NCBI GenBank assembly: GCA_033851915.1
Contig: JAWSVM010000003.1
Location: 545,559 to 609,558 of the forward strand
Length of the DNA: 64,000 bases
Origin: UBA1672 sp033851915
Lineage (GTDB): Bacteria; Pseudomonadota; Alphaproteobacteria; Micavibrionales; Micavibrionaceae
Direction: 5' to 3'
Under the pieces are notes generated by a model that saw only the letters and a program-made list of their open reading frames with translations, made no database searches and was not told the origin of the DNA. Each line of letters begins with the position of its first letter. The stretch's first letter is position 1. Shown here in pieces: positions 42,716 through 52,382 of the stretch. The position numbers and the translations under genes were made by a program.

Positions 42716-43912
42716 TTAATCCTTGTCCAAAGATGGCAGAGAAACGGAAACCGCAGCTTGTGCGGCAATCCCTTCTTCACGCCCCGTAAAGCCGAGCTTT
42801 TCGGATGTGGTTGCTTTAATGTTAACCCGTTTGGGGGATACATCAAGGATTTCTGCAATACGGGTAACAATCTGCTCACGATATTTTCCGATTTTCGGAC
42901 GTTCACAAATCAGTGTGATATCCGCATTAATCAGCGCACCACCTTTATCACGCAGCAGTTTCATTGCATGTTCCAAAAATACGGCGCTGTCCATATTCTT
43001 GAAATCCATATTGCTTGGCGGGAAATGCAGGCCGATATCGCCTTCACTAATTGCGCCTAATATTGCGTCGGTTAAGGCGTGCAGCCCGACATCAGCATCA
43101 GAATGCCCCTTCAGCTTTCGGTTATGGGCAATATCCACGCCGCATAAACGTGTATGAGTGATATCTTTCGCCTCATCATCAAAGGCATGAACATCATAGC
43201 CCAAGCCTGTGCGTATATCTGTGGATAACTTCGTGGATAAAATATGTTCTGCCAATGTTAAATCCTCAGCCAATGTGATTTTGAAATTACTTTTGCTGCC
43301 CTTGATAAACTTTACGGCAATATCCAGCGCGGACACAAGGGAGGTGTCATCCGTATAGGGTTTATCATCGCATTGCTCGTGCGCTTGTTTCAGTATGCCA
43401 TAATGGAAGGCTTGCGGGGTTTGGACGCTCCATAAATGCTCGCGGGAAATGCGGGAAGTTGTTAAATTATCCTTATCGCAATAGCTTAAACTATCCGCGA
43501 CAGGGTGAGCGAGGCTTGCGGCTTTATGGCTTTTCATGGCGGTGAGTAGCGTTTTAATCTCTGCTTTTTGCACAAAAGGGCGCGCCGCATCATGTATCAA
43601 AACGATATCGTCATCTTTTAAAAGAGATAAAGTTTTTAGTCCATTATAAACACTATCTTTTCGTTCATCTCCGCCATGGCAGAATGTGACGTTGTTTAGG
43701 CCATCAGTTGCGTTTTGGAACAAGGCCTTATGCTCTGGGTTGATAACCACGCAAATCTCTTGCAAAGCGTCCATTTGCACGAATATATCAAGCGTATGGC
43801 GCAAGATAGAGCGTCCGCAAATCTCTATATATTGTTTAGGGATATAGCCGCCCAGCCGCGTTCCACTGCCCGCAGCAACAATAATAACACTGAATTGGAG
43901 AGTGGACTGCAT
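42716..43912 (-). CDS. ispDF: Fused IspD/IspF, MEP cytidylyltransferase and MEcPP synthase
   Basis: A 398 aa bifunctional enzyme of the MEP pathway. IspD occupies about residues 1-230, with VIIVAAGSGTRLGGYIPKQY and VLIHDAARPFV. IspF occupies about 238-398, with RTGLGYDVHAFDD, LKGHSDADVGLHALTDAILG, GDIGLHFPPSN and a closing ATTSEKLGFTGREEG. Both active sites look complete. The fusion is common in Alphaproteobacteria. It is divergent from ntrY over 116 nt. Confidence 0.96.
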   Translation of the reverse strand: MQSTLQFSVIIVAAGSGTRLGGYIPKQYIEICGRSILRHTLDIFVQMDALQEICVVINPEHKALFQNATDGLNNVTFCHGGDERKDSVYNGLKTLSLLKDDDIVLIHDAARPFVQKAEIKTLLTAMKSHKAASLAHPVADSLSYCDKDNLTTSRISREHLWSVQTPQAFHYGILKQAHEQCDDKPYTDDTSLVSALDIAVKFIKGSKSNFKITLAEDLTLAEHILSTKLSTDIRTGLGYDVHAFDDEAKDITHTRLCGVDIAHNRKLKGHSDADVGLHALTDAILGAISEGDIGLHFPPSNMDFKNMDSAVFLEHAMKLLRDKGGALINADITLICERPKIGKYREQIVTRIAEILDVSPKRVNIKATTSEKLGFTGREEGIAAQAAVSVSLPSLDKD

Positions 43913-44028
43913 AGGGGCTATACCTTTGAAACGCCGAATTTTGTTGTCTTTTTATGTAATGCGTTGTAAAAATGCAACACTCTTAATGTGTACGCATCTA
44001 AACGAAATTACTTATAGCAGGATCACTT

Positions 44029-46356
44029 TTGTCAATACACATAAAAAATACAGATCCGGTCGTCGCGCAGGACATTCAGGGAAATCGGCTCACATTTAGA
44101 GAGATGGTTTTTAAGGCGTTTTCCGGCATGCATTTTTCGCGTTTGAAGTATCGGTCATGGCGTACAAAGGTTGGAATATTATTGGTGATCGCATCGGTAG
44201 TCACCGGATTCGCAACATATGGAGCATTAACAAAAACGCCGCCTTTTGGTGACGATCCGAATTTGGTCATCACATTATTGAACATCGATCTTATCATCCT
44301 ACTGTTGTTAGTATCGCTTATTGCGCAGCGTATTGTTAGCGTGTGGAGTGGGAAAAAACGCGGCATTGCCGGATCTCATCTGCATGTCCGGCTGGTTTAT
44401 ATTTTCAGTCTTCTTGTTGCCGTGCCGACAATCTTAATGACGGTGTTCTCCGCCTTTTTCTTCCATTTCGGTATAGAAGCATGGTTTTCACAGCGCGTTC
44501 AAACTGCAATTCATGAATCGCAAGCGGTGGCAGAATCGTATCTGGAGGAACATAAGCAGGTTATTCGCGCGGATACTCTTGCAATGGCAAACGATTTAGA
44601 TCGGCAGGCTGACTGGTTATTATTAGATTTGGACGTATTTTCAAAGGCAATTGATACCCAATCTTTCTTTAGAAATTTATCCGAAGCCATTGTGATAGAG
44701 AAGAGTGGTCGTGTTTTAGCGCGCTCCTCGCTTAGCTTCACCCTTGAGTATGAAATTCCGCCTGATTATATCTTGGCACAAGCCGATCAAGGTGACGTCA
44801 TTTTGATGATGGGCGAAAATCAAGACAGAGTCAGGGCGTTGGTCAGGCTCAAAAACATGGCTAATACGTATCTTTTTGTCGGGCGGATGGTTGACCCGAA
44901 AGTCTTGCTGCACCTGAATGCGGCGAAGATGGCCATAGAAGATTACGATAATCTGCAAGCGAGATATTCGGGCATGCAAATCACGGTGACAATGATTTTT
45001 GTTGTTGTTGGGTTGCTGCTGTTGCTTGCTGCTATTTGGTCAGGGCTGTTGCTTGCACGACAACTTGTAACCCCAATTGGAGAGCTGATTAATGCAGCAG
45101 ACCGCGTGAGAGCGGGGGATTTGACATCACGTATTCCCAATGCAAAACGCTTGGAAGAGTTTGAGTATCTGGCGCGTTCCTTCAACAGAATGACCAGCCA
45201 AATTCAAAGCCAAAGAGATGAGTTGATTGAGGCAAACAGGCAACTTGATAGCCGACGTAGATTAACTGAAACGGTTCTTGCAGGCGTATCGTCTGGCGTT
45301 GTCGGCGTTGATAATAGTGGAAACATCAATCTTGCCAACCAGTCTGCTTTGAATCTTCTCTCTATAAAGCAGGATGAAATAACAGGGCATTATATTCTTG
45401 ATGTATTGCCGGAGTTAAAGGTTGTCTTGGATAAAATTGCCTCTAACCCGAAAAAAGCAATAAAAGAACAAATTCAGGTTTTATCGAAGAATGGTAATCA
45501 GCGCAGCTTTCTGTTTAATATTGTGATTGAGCAATTAGAAGAAAACACTACCGGTCTTATTATCACCTTTGATGACATCACTGAATTGCAAGCCGCGCAG
45601 AGAAAAGCCGCATGGTCGGACGTTGCACGCCGTATTGCACATGAAATCAAAAACCCTCTAACGCCAATTCAACTTTCTGCGGAGCGATTAAAGCGTAAAT
45701 ACCTTAAAGAAATAACGGCAGATCCTGAAACTTTTGCACAGTGTACGGACACCATCATAAAGCATGTTGGCGATATTGGCCGTATGGTTGATGAGTTTTC
45801 TTCCTTCGCGCGAATGCCTAATCCGGTATTAAAGGCAGGGGCTTTGAGCAAGCATATCGAAGAGTCTCTCATTTTATCGAAGCAGGCACATGATGATATC
45901 CGCTTTAACTTTATCAAAAGCGATAATGATATTATTGTCAGCTTCGATGCACAGCAGCTTCGTCAGGTTTTAACCAACTTGCTACAAAATGCGATTGATT
46001 CAATTCATACAAAACATGGTGAGTCTAAGGATGACCCGGGGGAAATAGATATTCTGATTGGCCCGCATAATGACAGCGAAGTGTTCGTCTCAATCACAGA
46101 TAATGGCATGGGCTTCCCTAAAGGGGAAGATGTCGCAAAGCTGACAGAGCCCTATATTACGCATAAACCGAAAGGCACTGGCCTTGGCTTGGCTATTGTT
46201 AAGAAAATCATGGAAGACCATAACGGCGATATACTTCTGGGCGCGCCTGAATGGTTGTCTACGACTTCAAATTGGAAGGATAGAGGCGGCGCATGCGTTG
46301 TTCTAACCTTTCCAAAGACGCAAATTTCATCAAAGGATAAAATAAAAAATGCATGA
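44029..46356 (+). CDS. ntrY: NtrY-type sensor histidine kinase
   Basis: Membrane sensor of the NtrYX system, which in studied relatives responds to nitrogen or redox state. The 775 aa reading starts at TTG 44029, supported by AGGA at 44019-44022; the first ATG is at 44104. Membrane helices occur near residues 45-65, 85-105, 125-150 and 320-345, with a periplasmic region between. HAMP is near 345-400 (LARQLVTPIGELINAADRV), PAS near 415-510, H-box RIAHEIKNPLTP (His near 538), N-box NLLQNAIDSI, and G-boxes DNGMGFP and GTGLGLAIVKK. It overlaps ntrX by 8 nt. Confidence 0.95.
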   Translation: MSIHIKNTDPVVAQDIQGNRLTFREMVFKAFSGMHFSRLKYRSWRTKVGILLVIASVVTGFATYGALTKTPPFGDDPNLVITLLNIDLIILLLLVSLIAQRIVSVWSGKKRGIAGSHLHVRLVYIFSLLVAVPTILMTVFSAFFFHFGIEAWFSQRVQTAIHESQAVAESYLEEHKQVIRADTLAMANDLDRQADWLLLDLDVFSKAIDTQSFFRNLSEAIVIEKSGRVLARSSLSFTLEYEIPPDYILAQADQGDVILMMGENQDRVRALVRLKNMANTYLFVGRMVDPKVLLHLNAAKMAIEDYDNLQARYSGMQITVTMIFVVVGLLLLLAAIWSGLLLARQLVTPIGELINAADRVRAGDLTSRIPNAKRLEEFEYLARSFNRMTSQIQSQRDELIEANRQLDSRRRLTETVLAGVSSGVVGVDNSGNINLANQSALNLLSIKQDEITGHYILDVLPELKVVLDKIASNPKKAIKEQIQVLSKNGNQRSFLFNIVIEQLEENTTGLIITFDDITELQAAQRKAAWSDVARRIAHEIKNPLTPIQLSAERLKRKYLKEITADPETFAQCTDTIIKHVGDIGRMVDEFSSFARMPNPVLKAGALSKHIEESLILSKQAHDDIRFNFIKSDNDIIVSFDAQQLRQVLTNLLQNAIDSIHTKHGESKDDPGEIDILIGPHNDSEVFVSITDNGMGFPKGEDVAKLTEPYITHKPKGTGLGLAIVKKIMEDHNGDILLGAPEWLSTTSNWKDRGGACVVLTFPKTQISSKDKIKNA

Positions 46357-47725
46357 AAAAATACTGATTATTGATGATGAAAAAGACATCTGTATGTTGA
46401 TACAAGGCTTGCTGGAGGATGAGGGCTACACAACTCTTGCCGCGCATAACAGTGATGAGGCCTATGCCATTATTGATAATGATGCACCCGATCTGATTAT
46501 TCAGGATATCTGGCTACAGGGTAGTCAGGATGATGGTATCAAGATACTGAAAACGATTAAAGAAGCCTATCCGATTTTGCCTTTCATCATGATAAGTGGG
46601 CATGGAACGGTTGAAACGGCGGTCTCTGCCATAAAACTGGGTGCGTATGATTTTATTGAGAAGCCTTTCCAAAGTGATCGGTTGTTACTCATGATCCATC
46701 GCGCATTGGAAAATGCAACGCTGAAGCAACAAAATAAAGATTTAAAGCAACGCACAGTGCAACGTGGCCAAAACTTTACAGCAGAAATACCGGAGCAAAT
46801 TCGCCAAACGCTGGATAAGGTTGCCCCTACAAACAGCCGTATTCTGATCACAGGTGAAGCGGGCAGCGGCAAGAATATTTCCGCGCAATACATACATGAA
46901 AAATCCGCCCGCGCGGCTATGCCGTTTATGGTATTAAATTGCGCCAGCATGGATTTTGAAAAACTAGAAATAGAACTGTTCGGAACGATACAAAACAGCG
47001 GTGATAAAGGCGTTAAATCCGGTTTGCTAGAGCTGGTTGACGGAGGAACGTTATTGCTTGATGAAGTGATGAGTTTGCCAATTGAAACGCAAGGCAAGGT
47101 TCTAAGTTTTCTGCAAGATGTGGCTTATCATAAAGTAGGGTCAAATCATAAAATTCCCGCAGATATCCGCATTATTGCTACAACCAGCGCAGATGTTGAT
47201 GAAAAACTCACCAGCGCTGCTTTCCGTGAGGATTTATATTATCGCCTTAATGTTGTGCCCATACATATGCCGCCCTTGCGCCAAAGAAAGCAGGATATTG
47301 TAGAGCTGATTGCGCATTATTCGCCCTATACGTTTTCGGAGCTGGCTGTCGCTAAATTACGGGCATATCAATGGCCGGGTAATATCAAGCAATTGCACAA
47401 TGTCTTGGAATGGATATCCATTATGAATGAGAATCTTGATAAGCCCATTGATATAGAAGACCTTCCTCCTGAATTTGGCGGTGGTACTGCAAATAATGGA
47501 GCCGAAGATGAGGATGATGTATCTTTGTTTGTCGATACAATGATGCAAATGGGCTTACGTGAAGCCAGAGAATGTTTTGAGCGGCATTATCTGCTGTCTC
47601 AGGTGAATAAATTTGATGGCAATATATCAAAGACCGCCGAATTCGTCGGAATGGAACGCTCTGCCTTGCACAGGAAATTGAAGTCACTGGATGTTTTTTC
47701 TAATGATAAACAGAGCGTAGCATAG
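46349..47725 (+). CDS. ntrX: NtrX-type response regulator
   Basis: Partner of NtrY. The receiver domain has D9/D10 and the phospho-acceptor D53 (LIIQDIWL), with the switch residues in MISGHGT. The AAA+ domain has Walker A GEAGSGKN (169-176) and Walker B LLLDEV (235-240). The Fis-type helix-turn-helix is near the end (EFVGMERSALHRKLKSL). The loop where sigma-54 activators carry GAFTGA reads TIQNSGDKGVKSG, so contact with sigma-54 is unlikely; this is in line with other alphaproteobacterial NtrX. At 458 aa it is full length. Confidence 0.95.
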   Translation: MHEKILIIDDEKDICMLIQGLLEDEGYTTLAAHNSDEAYAIIDNDAPDLIIQDIWLQGSQDDGIKILKTIKEAYPILPFIMISGHGTVETAVSAIKLGAYDFIEKPFQSDRLLLMIHRALENATLKQQNKDLKQRTVQRGQNFTAEIPEQIRQTLDKVAPTNSRILITGEAGSGKNISAQYIHEKSARAAMPFMVLNCASMDFEKLEIELFGTIQNSGDKGVKSGLLELVDGGTLLLDEVMSLPIETQGKVLSFLQDVAYHKVGSNHKIPADIRIIATTSADVDEKLTSAAFREDLYYRLNVVPIHMPPLRQRKQDIVELIAHYSPYTFSELAVAKLRAYQWPGNIKQLHNVLEWISIMNENLDKPIDIEDLPPEFGGGTANNGAEDEDDVSLFVDTMMQMGLREARECFERHYLLSQVNKFDGNISKTAEFVGMERSALHRKLKSLDVFSNDKQSVA

Positions 47726-47785
47726 TACACTGCTTTTCAAATCAAACTCGGGTTTTATCAAGCCCCCGCACATGAGAGAAAAATT

Positions 47786-49162
47786 ATGAGAGTTATTATT
47801 TGTGGTGCTGATTTAGTTGGCTCAAGTATCGCGGCATATCTTTCCAAGGAAGATAATGATGTCACCGTCATTGACCCTGAAAGTGATCGCCTTGTTCAGA
47901 TTCATAATATTATGGATGTGAATACGGTGACAGGGCATGCCTCTGATCCTGATATTTTGAATGCGGCCGGTGCAAATGATTGTGACTTGATTATTGCGGT
48001 GACCGAGAACGACGAAATTAATATGATTGCGTGCCAAATCGGGCATTCGCTGTTTGGTATTCCAAAGAAAATCGCCCGTATCCGCAGGCAAGCTTATCTT
48101 GACCCATCATGGTCAAACCTGTTCAGTCGCGCCCATATGCCCATTGATGTTATTATCTCTCCAGAAACTCTTGTCGCGCAAAGTATTCTGCAAAAACTTG
48201 CCATTCCGGGCACAACAACCGCACTTCGCCTTGCAGAAGGTAAGGCTTATCTAATCGGTGTTGTTTGCATGGAAGATTGTCCGGTTTTACATACACAGCT
48301 TGGGCAGCTTGATAAGTTATTTCCCGAGTTATCCTTTTCTATCGTGTCCATTGCCAGAGGGCCGCAAAATATTATTCCTGATGAGAATGATATGCTGGAA
48401 GTTGGTGATGAAGCGTATATCGTGGTCGATAGCAAGCATCTTCGCCGTGTTATGGCGGCCTTTGGCCATTTAGAAAAAGAAGCGCGCCGTATTATTATTT
48501 CAGGCGGCGGGAATATCGGGCTTTCTTTGATTAGAAAGCTTCAAGAGGAAGTATCGGGGCTTCAGTTGAAAGTGATCGAGCACAATGAAAAGCGGGCACA
48601 ATATTTAAGCGAGCAGTTGGAAAACATCATCATTCTAAATGGAGATACACTGGAGCGCGGTATTATGGAGGAGGCTTCCGTTGCCACGGCTGAAACATAT
48701 ATTGCATTGATGAATGATGACGAAAGCAATATTCTCGGCTCATTGCTGGCAAAACAATATGGATGCCAACGTGTTATCACTTTGGTTAATAATCATGCTT
48801 ATTATCCTTTGGTTGGGCCACTTGGTATCGATGCAATGATTTCCCCCAAAGCCATCATTGTTGCCAGCATCATGCAACATGTCAGAAGAGGGCGCATTAA
48901 AGGCATTCACAATATCCGTGATGGTGAATTTGAACTCATGGAAATCGAGATTTCTGATTCATCCAGCATCGCAAACAAGAATATACAAGATTTGGATTTG
49001 CCCTCAGGCGTTGTAATCGGTGCCGTTATTCGTGATGGCGAGGTTATTATTCCCAAGAATAATTGTAATATTATCCCTAAAGATCATATCATTATTCTTG
49101 CGTCATCAGAAAAAGCGCGTTTGGTTGAGAAGATGCTCTGTGTGCATGTCGATTTATTCTAA
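47786..49162 (+). CDS. trkA: Trk potassium uptake NAD-binding regulatory protein TrkA
   Basis: Peripheral cytoplasmic subunit that gates the Trk K+ channel. The 458 aa protein has two RCK units, each a Rossmann NAD domain (MRVIICGADLVGSSIAAYLS at the start and RIIISGGGNIGLSLIRKL near residue 233) followed by a TrkA-C domain. Both nucleotide folds look intact. The ntrY-ntrX-trkA order is a known alphaproteobacterial arrangement. No trkH/trkG channel gene is in the window. Confidence 0.94.
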   Translation: MRVIICGADLVGSSIAAYLSKEDNDVTVIDPESDRLVQIHNIMDVNTVTGHASDPDILNAAGANDCDLIIAVTENDEINMIACQIGHSLFGIPKKIARIRRQAYLDPSWSNLFSRAHMPIDVIISPETLVAQSILQKLAIPGTTTALRLAEGKAYLIGVVCMEDCPVLHTQLGQLDKLFPELSFSIVSIARGPQNIIPDENDMLEVGDEAYIVVDSKHLRRVMAAFGHLEKEARRIIISGGGNIGLSLIRKLQEEVSGLQLKVIEHNEKRAQYLSEQLENIIILNGDTLERGIMEEASVATAETYIALMNDDESNILGSLLAKQYGCQRVITLVNNHAYYPLVGPLGIDAMISPKAIIVASIMQHVRRGRIKGIHNIRDGEFELMEIEISDSSSIANKNIQDLDLPSGVVIGAVIRDGEVIIPKNNCNIIPKDHIIILASSEKARLVEKMLCVHVDLF

Positions 49163-49174
49163 GGGTGTAAAGGC

Positions 49175-50014
49175 ATGAAACTCGGTATTTTTGATTCAGG
49201 TTTGGGTGGCTTATTGATTGCAAAATCAATTCGCGAACATCTGCCTGATATCGATATTATATATTTCGGCGATACGCTGCACTTGCCTTACGGCAATCGT
49301 TCAAAAGAAACAATTTATGAATATAGTAAGCGCGGGGTTGAGTTCCTATTCGCGCAGGGCTGCAATTTGATTGTAACAGCGTGTAATACGGTTAGTGTTT
49401 CTGCTCTACGCACCTTGCAGCAAGAATATTTACCCACCAGCCAATACTCAAATCGCCGTATTTTGGGCGTTGTTGTGCCAACACTGGAGTGTGCACGGGA
49501 TGACGGGTATAAACGCCTTGGCCTTATTGCAACCAATTATACGGTGCATTCCAATGTCTATGAGGATGAGCTTCAAAAGCTGGAACCGGATATCAAAATC
49601 TTTCAGGCGCAAACACCACTTCTCGTTCCTTTGATTGAGCATGAGGGCATGCCTTGGGTTCCATCGGTGTTGGAGCATTACCTCCACCCGTTATTGAGCA
49701 ATGATATCGAGTGCCTTATTTTAGGCTGTACTCATTATCCATTCCTGAAGGATGAAATCCGCAGCATTATCGGCGCGGATATTGCTTTAATTACGCAAGA
49801 TGAGATCATTCCGCAAAAGCTGAGTGAATATCTTGGTCGTCATCCTGAAATTGCAGAGAAAATAACGTATAAAGGGCAAGCAGAGTTTTTAGTTAGTGAT
49901 ATCACCGAAAGCTATAAGAAGACCGCCTATAAAATATATGGTGATGTCATCGATATCGAACATATCAATTTTTCGCTAAAGAAAAACCGCTACATACGGG
50001 ATAATAAAGAATGA
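49175..50014 (+). CDS. murI: Glutamate racemase
   Basis: It makes D-glutamate for peptidoglycan. The 279 aa protein starts GIFDSGLGGLLIAKSI and carries the two catalytic cysteines, in IVTACNTVSVSALR and in LILGCTHYPFL. YFGDTLHLPYGNRS is also a family block. Usual alphaproteobacterial trkA-hfq clusters do not include this gene, so its place is of mild interest. Its end overlaps the following HAD gene by 4 nt (ATGA). Confidence 0.93.
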   Translation: MKLGIFDSGLGGLLIAKSIREHLPDIDIIYFGDTLHLPYGNRSKETIYEYSKRGVEFLFAQGCNLIVTACNTVSVSALRTLQQEYLPTSQYSNRRILGVVVPTLECARDDGYKRLGLIATNYTVHSNVYEDELQKLEPDIKIFQAQTPLLVPLIEHEGMPWVPSVLEHYLHPLLSNDIECLILGCTHYPFLKDEIRSIIGADIALITQDEIIPQKLSEYLGRHPEIAEKITYKGQAEFLVSDITESYKKTAYKIYGDVIDIEHINFSLKKNRYIRDNKE

Positions 50015-50676
50015 GTTTAGAGCAGAATATCCAGCGACCTGACGCAGTATTTTGGGATTGGGATGGAACTTTGGTGGACAGCTATGGTTTCTTAAATGAT
50101 GCACACAGCCATACTCTGATGGCTTTGGGGTTCAAGCCATTTAAGGATGGAGAGTATAAACAGTATTTTGGTAAGCCAAGAGAAACATTGTATCCAGCAA
50201 TTTACAAAGATAAATGCGAAGAAGCAAAAGAGATCTTTGGAAAATATGTTGTAGAGAACAGCCATAAAATCCCAATCATACCGGATGGAAAAATTGTGCT
50301 GGAGTATTTCCATGCGCAAAATATCCCTATGGGCATTGTCAGCAATAAAAAAGCCGAGCTAATTACATTGGAAGTTGCGCATTTAGGTTGGCAAAAATAT
50401 TTTCCGACAATTGTCGGGGCAGGGGATGCAGAGGCTGATAAACCCTCGCCCACACCGCTGTTACTTGCCTTAGGACGGGCAGATATTGACCCCAAGACTA
50501 GTAATGTCTGGTATATTGGTGATACGGAGAATGACCTTGCTTGTGCGCAAAGTGCGGGGTGCGAGTCTTTGTTCCTAACAGGGCATGACGATACGCAGGC
50601 ATTGCTTCAAAAATACGCTCCAATCATAACTTTTGAGAATTATTCTCAATTAAAAGAGATTTTGGTTGCAATCTAG
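50011..50676 (+). CDS. HAD-superfamily phosphatase, phosphoglycolate phosphatase-like
   Basis: The 221 aa protein has the HAD motif I FWDWDGTLVDS (about 14-24, with the nucleophile and acid/base aspartates), motif II GIVSNKK, the lysine in ADKPSPTPLLLAL and motif III YIGDTENDLACAQSAGC. An alpha-helical cap lies between motif I and II. The layout is that of subfamily IA (Gph, Yrf-like). The substrate is open: 2-phosphoglycolate or another small phosphate ester. It is translationally coupled to murI. Confidence 0.88.
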   Translation: MSLEQNIQRPDAVFWDWDGTLVDSYGFLNDAHSHTLMALGFKPFKDGEYKQYFGKPRETLYPAIYKDKCEEAKEIFGKYVVENSHKIPIIPDGKIVLEYFHAQNIPMGIVSNKKAELITLEVAHLGWQKYFPTIVGAGDAEADKPSPTPLLLALGRADIDPKTSNVWYIGDTENDLACAQSAGCESLFLTGHDDTQALLQKYAPIITFENYSQLKEILVAI

Positions 50677-50762
50677 ATGAATTGCTCTAAGAATGTGGTG
50701 TGCCTGACATTGGTGGGGCATATAATTAAATTGTAGAATAACAAGAGCTTAGGAAATTTAAA

Positions 50763-51008
50763 ATGGCCGATAAAATACAAAATGTACAAGATGTCTTTCT
50801 GAACAAAATTCGTAAGGAAAAAATGTCTGTCACAGTTTTTCTTGTGAATGGTGTAAAGCTTCAGGGGATTGTAACGTGGTTCGATAACTTTTCAGTTTTA
50901 TTGCGTCGTGATTCACATGTTCAGCTTATTTATAAGCATGCTATTTCTACGATTATGCCGGGTGGCCCACTAAGCCTTAATGACGAAGATGATACACCAT
51001 CCGAGTAA
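50763..51008 (+). CDS. hfq: RNA chaperone Hfq
   Basis: An Sm-like hexameric ring that pairs small RNAs with messages. The 81 aa protein has the Sm1 block VQDVFLNKIRKEKMSVTVFL, then VNGVKLQGIVTWFDNFSVLL, and the Sm2 motif YKHAISTIMP with the conserved K-H pair. A short acidic tail follows. It precedes hflX by about 30 nt, the order found in most Proteobacteria. Confidence 0.97.
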   Translation: MADKIQNVQDVFLNKIRKEKMSVTVFLVNGVKLQGIVTWFDNFSVLLRRDSHVQLIYKHAISTIMPGGPLSLNDEDDTPSE

Positions 51009-51041
51009 TGCTTAATTGCGTACCCTTTGAGGTCTGAACTT

Positions 51042-52367
51042 TTGGCAAAAAAAGATAAAATGCATATTGGTACTCAGGCGCAAGATCCTGATACCGCGTA
51101 TATTCTACAACCTATTGATAAACGCGTCTTCGCACAGCGTGATATTGAAGATGTTCTCGTGGAAGCTGAAGGGCTGGCGAGGGCGATTGACCTTGATGTT
51201 ATTCAAACGCGGGTCGTGAATTATTCCAAAATTAATGCCGGTAGTTTCTTTGGTAAAGGAACACGCGCGGATATTAAAGCGGAAATTGCCGAACTTGATC
51301 CTGCCATTGTGATTATTAATTGTGCTTTAAGTCCAATTCAACAACGCAATCTTGAAAAAGAGTGGGATGCGAAAATTATTGACCGAACGGGTTTGATTCT
51401 TGAAATTTTTGGTGCGCGCGCGCAAACAAAAGAGGGGCGTTTGCAAGTGGATCTTGCGGCACTGGCCTATCAAAAATCTCGTCTTGTCAGGTCTTGGACT
51501 CACCTGGAGCGTCAACGCGGCGGTTCTGGCTTTATGGGCGGACCGGGCGAGCGGCAGATTGAACTTGATCGCCGCATGATTGCTGATAAAATTATCCGTC
51601 TTAAAAAAGAGCTGGAAAATGTGCGCAAAACTCGTGATTTAGGGCGTAAAAGCCGTGAGCGTGTGCCTTTCCCGATTGTGTCTCTTGTTGGTTATACCAA
51701 TGCAGGAAAATCCACTTTATTTAACAAGATTACCAACGCCGATGTCTTTGCTGAGGATTTGCCCTTTGCCACGCTTGACCCAACAATGCGCCGCGTGACA
51801 TTACCACAAAATCAGGATGCTATTCTGGCCGACACCGTTGGGTTTATCGCCGATCTTCCAACTCATTTGGTAGCAGCCTTCCGCGCAACGTTGGAACAAA
51901 TAACCCATGCCGATGTTATTGTGCATGTCATTGATATATCACGTAAAGATTACATGGCGCAGAAAAATGATGTCATAAAAATTCTGAATGATTTGGGTGT
52001 GGAATATGAATCTGATGATCGCATTATTGAGGTTTATAATAAAGCCGATTTACTGGATGAAGATGCTTATGCTGAATTCTCCAGACAGCATAAAGTCTCG
52101 ACAATTCCCATGGCATTAATTTCTGCTTATAGCGGGCAGGGAATTGATGATCTGTTAGAGCAAGTTGTTGAAAAAACGGCCAAAAATCGTCAGGATATTA
52201 TATTCAAGGTTGATATTACAGATGGCAAAGCCATGGCGTGGCTTTATGCGCATGGTGATGTGTTGGAACGCGAAGACGGGGAAGAGTATGTTGTGCTTTC
52301 TTTACGTTTAAGCGCGGCTGATCAGGAAAAATTTCAAAAAGAATTCGGCTACAAAGTCTCTAAATAG
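51042..52367 (+). CDS. hflX: GTPase HflX
   Basis: A ribosome-associated GTPase thought to split stalled or heat-damaged ribosomes. From TTG 51042 the product is 441 aa; GAGG at 51029-51032 supports this start over the in-frame TTG at 51027, which that site overlaps. The N-terminal HflX domain includes SFFGKGTRADIKAEI, a coiled region follows with RGGSGFMGGPGERQIELDRR, and the G domain has VGYTNAGKSTLFNKI, LADTVGFIADLP and YNKADLL. The end is convergent with mazG, 15 nt apart. Confidence 0.95.
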   Translation: MAKKDKMHIGTQAQDPDTAYILQPIDKRVFAQRDIEDVLVEAEGLARAIDLDVIQTRVVNYSKINAGSFFGKGTRADIKAEIAELDPAIVIINCALSPIQQRNLEKEWDAKIIDRTGLILEIFGARAQTKEGRLQVDLAALAYQKSRLVRSWTHLERQRGGSGFMGGPGERQIELDRRMIADKIIRLKKELENVRKTRDLGRKSRERVPFPIVSLVGYTNAGKSTLFNKITNADVFAEDLPFATLDPTMRRVTLPQNQDAILADTVGFIADLPTHLVAAFRATLEQITHADVIVHVIDISRKDYMAQKNDVIKILNDLGVEYESDDRIIEVYNKADLLDEDAYAEFSRQHKVSTIPMALISAYSGQGIDDLLEQVVEKTAKNRQDIIFKVDITDGKAMAWLYAHGDVLEREDGEEYVVLSLRLSAADQEKFQKEFGYKVSK

Positions 52368-52382
52368 TATGAATTTTCCATC

